Positions 60,536 through 64,000 of a stretch of 64,000 nt of DNA are shown here, piece after piece. The position numbers and the translations under genes were made by a program. The number at the start of each line of letters is the position of its first letter. Within the stretch, counting starts at the first letter, position 1. The stretch spans positions 1,922,001-1,986,000 of the forward strand of contig CBDHHE010000001.1 of assembly GCA_965263335.1 (NCBI GenBank), written 5' to 3'. Under the pieces are notes generated by a model. It did not search any database, was not told the DNA's origin, and was given only the letters and a program-made list of their open reading frames with translations. This DNA is from Thermohalobaculum sp965263335 (GTDB lineage Bacteria > Pseudomonadota > Alphaproteobacteria > Rhodobacterales > Rhodobacteraceae).

Positions 60536-61975
60536 TCAACCGAGGCCTGCGTCTTTCAGCTGCCGGTTCACGCTGTCGGCCAACTGATCCAGACCCTCAT
60601 CGACCGGCACCTCCTTCGCGACCATCTTCTGCAGGCTGGCCGCCCACTCGGTTGTGAGATCGAAGAACAGCGGTTGCGCGGTGAACTTGATCGCCGCCCC
60701 GGGCGCGGAGACATCATGCATCTCGACATAGCCGGGATAGCTGTCGGCGAGCCGCTCGCGGAAACCCGCATCGTCCCAGACTGACTGGCGCACGGGGTTG
60801 ACGAAGTCCATCTGGCTTGCGCCGAACAGGCCGTGCTCCGGCCCGGATGCCCACTGCATGAAGTACCAGGTGGCATCCAGATCCTTCGAGAACTTGGACA
60901 TCGCCAGCGACCAGATCCAGATGTTCGGCGTCGGTGCGCCGTTGCCCGAGGCCGCGAACGGCGCATAGGCGAGCTTGCCCGCCATTGCATTGTCGCCGCC
61001 GTTCATGAAGTAGCCGAGGATGTCGGCGTCGTAGATCATCGCCGACTTACCCGCGCCCAGATCGGTGCCGACCTGATACCATGTGTGCGAAGACCAGTCG
61101 GAGGCACCCGACTCCTGGATCATCTTCACCCATTTGGCGTGGAAGGCCTTGGACCCATCCGTGTTCATCGCCGCTGACAGCTTACCATCGTCGCTGACGT
61201 TCAGGTCGATTTCGCCAAGGTTCGCATAGGCAGACAGAAAGCCGGGGTGGATCGTCGCCCAGGACCGCGAGCCGCGCACACCGATGCCGTAGATTCCGTC
61301 GTTCCCGGCCTGTGCCTTTGCAGCCGACTCCATAAGCTCGTCCAAGTTGGTCGGGACAGAGGCGCCGGCCTTCTCCATCATCGCGGCGTTGTAGGCGAGG
61401 TTGTTCTGTTCATATCCCCACGGGATGCACCACTGCATCGCGTCGTCCGAGCCGAGTGCTCCGCCCGGGCGACCGTTCCAAGCGCAGGACTTGCGAACGC
61501 CCTCTATCATGTCGGTCCAGTTGTAGCCGGGGTTCGTCTTGCTCTCGTCCTGGATCCACTCGTTGTGGTCGACAACCCACCCTGCCGGCCCGTAGGTCCA
61601 GGTCATGTAGGCACCCGTCATGAACGCATCGTATTCGGACGAGCGCGACGAGAGGGCCGCCGTGACCTTGTCGAAGTAAACATCCTCCGGGAAGACATCA
61701 TATGTAACGTCCATACCCGTGAGCGACTTGAAGTTGTCCAGGTTGGCGATCATCGCATCAGTGTAAGGGTGCTTGTTCAGAAGCAACTTCAGCGACTTGC
61801 CATCGTGCGCCTTCCAGTCGAAGTCCGCAGCCAGCGCTTGTGTCTGCATCATGTTCACCAGCGTGCCGGCACCAGCCGCCGTCATGCCCAACGCACTGAG
61901 ACCGCGGATCAGGCTGCGGCGGCTCATTTGCCCCCGCTGCCAGGCGGCGATAAGGTCTTTTTCCTTTTCGTACAT
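60536..61975 (-). CDS. CUT1 ABC transporter solute-binding protein (polyol-type)
   Basis: A 479-residue secreted binding protein of the extracellular SBP family 1. The N-terminus has a twin-arginine-like motif (MSRRSLIRGLSALG) followed by a hydrophobic stretch and QALAA, so Tat export is possible. The mature part (DGKSLKLLLNKHPYTDAMIANL, then DVYFDKVTAALSS) and the aromatic-rich C-lobe resemble glycerol- and sorbitol-type SBPs. GGGAGGA precedes the ATG. It follows the SorC regulator by 29 bases and heads the structural genes. Confidence 0.9.
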   Translation of the reverse strand: MYEKEKDLIAAWQRGQMSRRSLIRGLSALGMTAAGAGTLVNMMQTQALAADFDWKAHDGKSLKLLLNKHPYTDAMIANLDNFKSLTGMDVTYDVFPEDVYFDKVTAALSSRSSEYDAFMTGAYMTWTYGPAGWVVDHNEWIQDESKTNPGYNWTDMIEGVRKSCAWNGRPGGALGSDDAMQWCIPWGYEQNNLAYNAAMMEKAGASVPTNLDELMESAAKAQAGNDGIYGIGVRGSRSWATIHPGFLSAYANLGEIDLNVSDDGKLSAAMNTDGSKAFHAKWVKMIQESGASDWSSHTWYQVGTDLGAGKSAMIYDADILGYFMNGGDNAMAGKLAYAPFAASGNGAPTPNIWIWSLAMSKFSKDLDATWYFMQWASGPEHGLFGASQMDFVNPVRQSVWDDAGFRERLADSYPGYVEMHDVSAPGAAIKFTAQPLFFDLTTEWAASLQKMVAKEVPVDEGLDQLADSVNRQLKDAGLG

Positions 61976-62004
61976 CGTGGAAGTTCCTCCCGTTCGCTCG
62001 TTGT

Positions 62005-63000
62005 CTATGCGGCTTCGACGGCACCGCCGTCATCCCCGACAATGGCACGAGCGGTTGCCTCGTCGGTGATTAACCCTGTCAGTAGCCCGCTTTTCAGCGA
62101 GGCATGAATGGCACCGGTTTTGCTCTCGCCACCGGCGATGGCAACAACGTCCCGTCCACGTAGGCTCTCGAGCGGCGGCGCCATCACCCGGTCGTCAAAG
62201 GCTGTGGCCATGGTCGCTCCGTCCGCGTCCAGAAACTGGCCCATAATCTCGGCGACGGCCCCAGCCTCTCGCAGGCTTCGCACCGCCGGGACACCATTCG
62301 CCTCGGGCATGATCGCGGTATGCTCGCTCTCCTCCAGCGCGCCAATTCCGAGAATGGTCAGGCTGGCCGTGCTCATCAGCTCCATTGTGGCGATGATGCC
62401 GGATTGAGCCATCATGATCTGCCGGTTTTCGGCAGAGTCCACGAACATCGGTGCAGGCAGCATGTAGCCATCGGCACCCGTGGTTCGGGCCAGCCGGTGG
62501 ATAACGTCGTAGGGGTTCGCGGCGAACGAGCGGGTCAGCCCGCCCAGCATGGAAACGAACGTGATGCCTTCTGCCGCCACCCGGCCCATAGCATCGACCG
62601 CTGCTGCAATGGTGCGGCCATGGCCAATCCCGATCACATCGTGTCGGCGGCCTGCAACCATTTGCATCAGAAAGTCTCCACCCACCGCACTCAGCGCACG
62701 CAGCGGCAACCTGCCCGTCTCTGGCACCGACATGGCAACCCGGCAGTGATCGAGCCCGAAGGCTTCCATCAGCCGTGTTTCAAGCATCACACATTCCGAG
62801 GTCGAGGTGTCCACGAAGATCCGCACCAGCCCCTCGGCCTGGGCCCGAGCAATGTACCGGTTCACGCGTGTGGCAGGAACGCCCAACCGCTTCGCGATCT
62901 CGCTTTGTGTCAAGCCACCGACAAAATGCAGCCATGTTGCGCGGGCGATTTGTTCGTCATCGCCTCCGAAAGCGTGAAGCTGACCAGGTGTACGCTGCAT
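62005..63000 (-). CDS. SorC/DeoR-like sugar-responsive transcriptional regulator
   Basis: A 331-residue SorC-family regulator. The N-terminal helix-turn-helix (ARATWLHFVGGLTQSEIAKRLGVPATRVNRYI in part) is followed by a phospho-sugar-binding domain (GIGHGRTIAAAVDAMG, TFVSMLGGLTRSFAANPYDVIHRLA, DVVAIAGGESKTGAIHASLKSG). It resembles EryD, the repressor of erythritol operons. It is the first gene of the minus-strand polyol operon and probably controls it, with a pathway intermediate as effector. Confidence 0.9.
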   Translation of the reverse strand: MQRTPGQLHAFGGDDEQIARATWLHFVGGLTQSEIAKRLGVPATRVNRYIARAQAEGLVRIFVDTSTSECVMLETRLMEAFGLDHCRVAMSVPETGRLPLRALSAVGGDFLMQMVAGRRHDVIGIGHGRTIAAAVDAMGRVAAEGITFVSMLGGLTRSFAANPYDVIHRLARTTGADGYMLPAPMFVDSAENRQIMMAQSGIIATMELMSTASLTILGIGALEESEHTAIMPEANGVPAVRSLREAGAVAEIMGQFLDADGATMATAFDDRVMAPPLESLRGRDVVAIAGGESKTGAIHASLKSGLLTGLITDEATARAIVGDDGGAVEAA

Positions 63001-63389
63001 CTGGGGAAGCGCTCGAAATTAATTCCACTCTCGGGATTTTTTTCATTTCGTGCTGCCGCTGTCAATTCATTTTGCTCAGCCCGACGTCTCTGTGAGCTTC
63101 CAGAGAGCCTGCATTTCAGAACCGAGAGCGCCCGCTTGTAGTCCGTCAGGCGGGCTTCGGGTATCGCAGTATGTTGATCGGTCTTGCATTCCAGCTCCAA
63201 CAGGTCGTCGCATTCAGATTGCCCAGGCCATCGATGATGATCACTCGTCAATGCAAACCGAGCACGCAGGCGCTTGTTCACTGCGCGGGTAGACCGCTTG
63301 ACCTGACCAAGTTGAAAAGAAGTGCCCGATCGCATGCGCGCGCCTGACCTGACTTCCTCATGACCGACGCTGGGGGCTGTCACTGAAAC
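63001..63389. other. 389-bp upstream region of the polyol operon
   Basis: No convincing gene. Minus-strand AT-rich sequence with TTGACA near 63060 followed by an A-run could hold the operon promoter. Short ORFs on both strands have no ribosome site or motif. Confidence 0.45.
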
Positions 63390-63992
63390 TCACGCCTTTC
63401 GGCGCGTCAAGTGAGCCCAAGGCCGCAAATCGACAACGACCTTAACTGCCGCCGCGAGCACCAGCACGCAGAGTGCCACCTTCGACGCCATACCCATTGT
63501 GCCCTCAATGAGCATCGCATGGACAATGCTGCCCAAGACCACGAGTGCCGCGAGGGTGACGTGACAAAACCGCCAGACAACGGGCCTCAAGCGGAGCCGC
63601 TTGCGAAAGGCGGCCAAGAGAGCAGCACTGAAAAGCCCCCACATGGCGATCACGCCCCAGACGGAGAACGGCGTGGGAGACCTGAAGAAGAGCGCATCAA
63701 TCACGTCCGGCGGGCTTGTCAGCCAGAGGCCCAATACGTGCACGACCACAGTCGACACCAGCCCGATGCCCACCCAGAAATGCAGCCGTCGGCTGCGAAG
63801 AATGGGTAGTCCCGGCAGATATCCGCCAACCAGCAAGGGCTGCAGGAGCAACAGCCCCATCGCAACGATCCCCGCAAACCCTGCCAGAACGTAGATGGGG
63901 TCTCGCCATGCCAGCAGCGGACTTGTCGCAGCAATGGCCACCGGCACGAAGAGGGCGGCCGCCAGGGCCGTCCAGATCAAAAGCGCACGCAC
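63390..63992 (-). CDS. Ferric-reductase-like transmembrane protein, 5' end uncertain
   Basis: A membrane protein of at least 200 residues with five or six helices. Two pairs of histidines each 14 residues apart (LHFWVGIGLVSTVVVH and CHVTLAALVVLGSIVH) are the bis-heme ligand pattern of ferric-reductase/YedZ-type domains, so it probably carries two b hemes. No FAD/NAD domain follows, so it may be a heme-only electron carrier. The assigned start is a GTG eight bases from the window edge and the real start may lie beyond it. Confidence 0.7.
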   Translation of the reverse strand: MRALLIWTALAAALFVPVAIAATSPLLAWRDPIYVLAGFAGIVAMGLLLLQPLLVGGYLPGLPILRSRRLHFWVGIGLVSTVVVHVLGLWLTSPPDVIDALFFRSPTPFSVWGVIAMWGLFSAALLAAFRKRLRLRPVVWRFCHVTLAALVVLGSIVHAMLIEGTMGMASKVALCVLVLAAAVKVVVDLRPWAHLTRRKA

Positions 63993-64000
63993 CTGTGCCG

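Noticed and set aside
62910..63383. 157-residue minus-strand ORF over the SorC promoter region
   Set aside because: Overlaps the SorC start in another frame, lacks motifs and a ribosome site.

Overview
The window reads as the chromosome of a GC-rich alphaproteobacterium, most likely in or near the Rhodobacteraceae. The evidence is the cell-cycle regulator GcrA, a PtsP (EI-Ntr) gene beside lysC, the pho/pst to gcrA to argDF gene order, DUF3333-type PstA, sulfoacetaldehyde acetyltransferase (Xsc), and several uptake systems for organic solutes. All assignments come from reading the sequence; no database search was run.

Layout. 0-0.7 kb: end of an unknown gene and a small ORF lying against the 3' end of tRNA-Phe. 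0.8-12.5 kb: a branched-chain-amino-acid-type (Liv/HAAT) ABC transporter on the minus strand, interleaved with an acyl-CoA synthetase, a PaaK-like CoA ligase, a TetA-like MFS pump and several tiny membrane proteins. 12.6-19.1 kb: small heat-shock protein, secreted trypsin-like protease, ptsP, lysC, a HisA paralogue with altered active-site motifs, and a DUF1178 gene. 19.2-27.6 kb: the phosphate regulon phoR-pstSCAB-phoU-phoB. 27.6-34.5 kb: gcrA, an ABC-2 permease, a class I glutamine amidotransferase, argD-argF, and a ClpA/B-type AAA+ ATPase with an unusual N-terminal half. 34.7-37.4 kb: a methyltransferase and xsc. 37.7-44.1 kb: a sensory block (NIT-domain chemoreceptor, response regulator, histidine kinase, DctP-type binding protein), with tRNA-Thr and an IS3-family remnant inside it. 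44.4-48.2 kb: phnF and phnDCE. 48.3-63.0 kb: one long minus-strand operon for a sugar alcohol or related polyol (SorC regulator, CUT1 ABC transporter with two different ATPases, two FGGY kinases, GlpD/EryB-like dehydrogenase, two class II aldolases, D-2-hydroxyacid dehydrogenase, HAD hydrolase). 63.4 kb: a ferric-reductase-like membrane protein at the edge.

How it fits together. Most of the window is acquisition and sensing of small molecules: carboxylic acids activated to CoA esters, phosphate, phosphonates, a polyol, sulfonate-derived sulfoacetaldehyde, and an unknown ligand read by a binding protein coupled to a histidine kinase. Several binding-protein genes (livJ, pstS, phnD, polyol SBP) are followed by a strong GC hairpin without a U-tract, a layout that raises binding protein over permease.

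The most notable observations are: a perfect CtrA-type site (TTAA-N7-TTAAC) in front of the SBP/kinase/regulator operon, with a near match before the chemoreceptor; four GTGCATG repeats at exactly 11-bp spacing between livG and livH; a polyol importer with two asymmetric ATPases, one of them split into NBD and TOBE ORFs; an apparently new combination of polyol enzymes; a HisA paralogue with altered active-site motifs; and a terminator-like hairpin in the argD leader.
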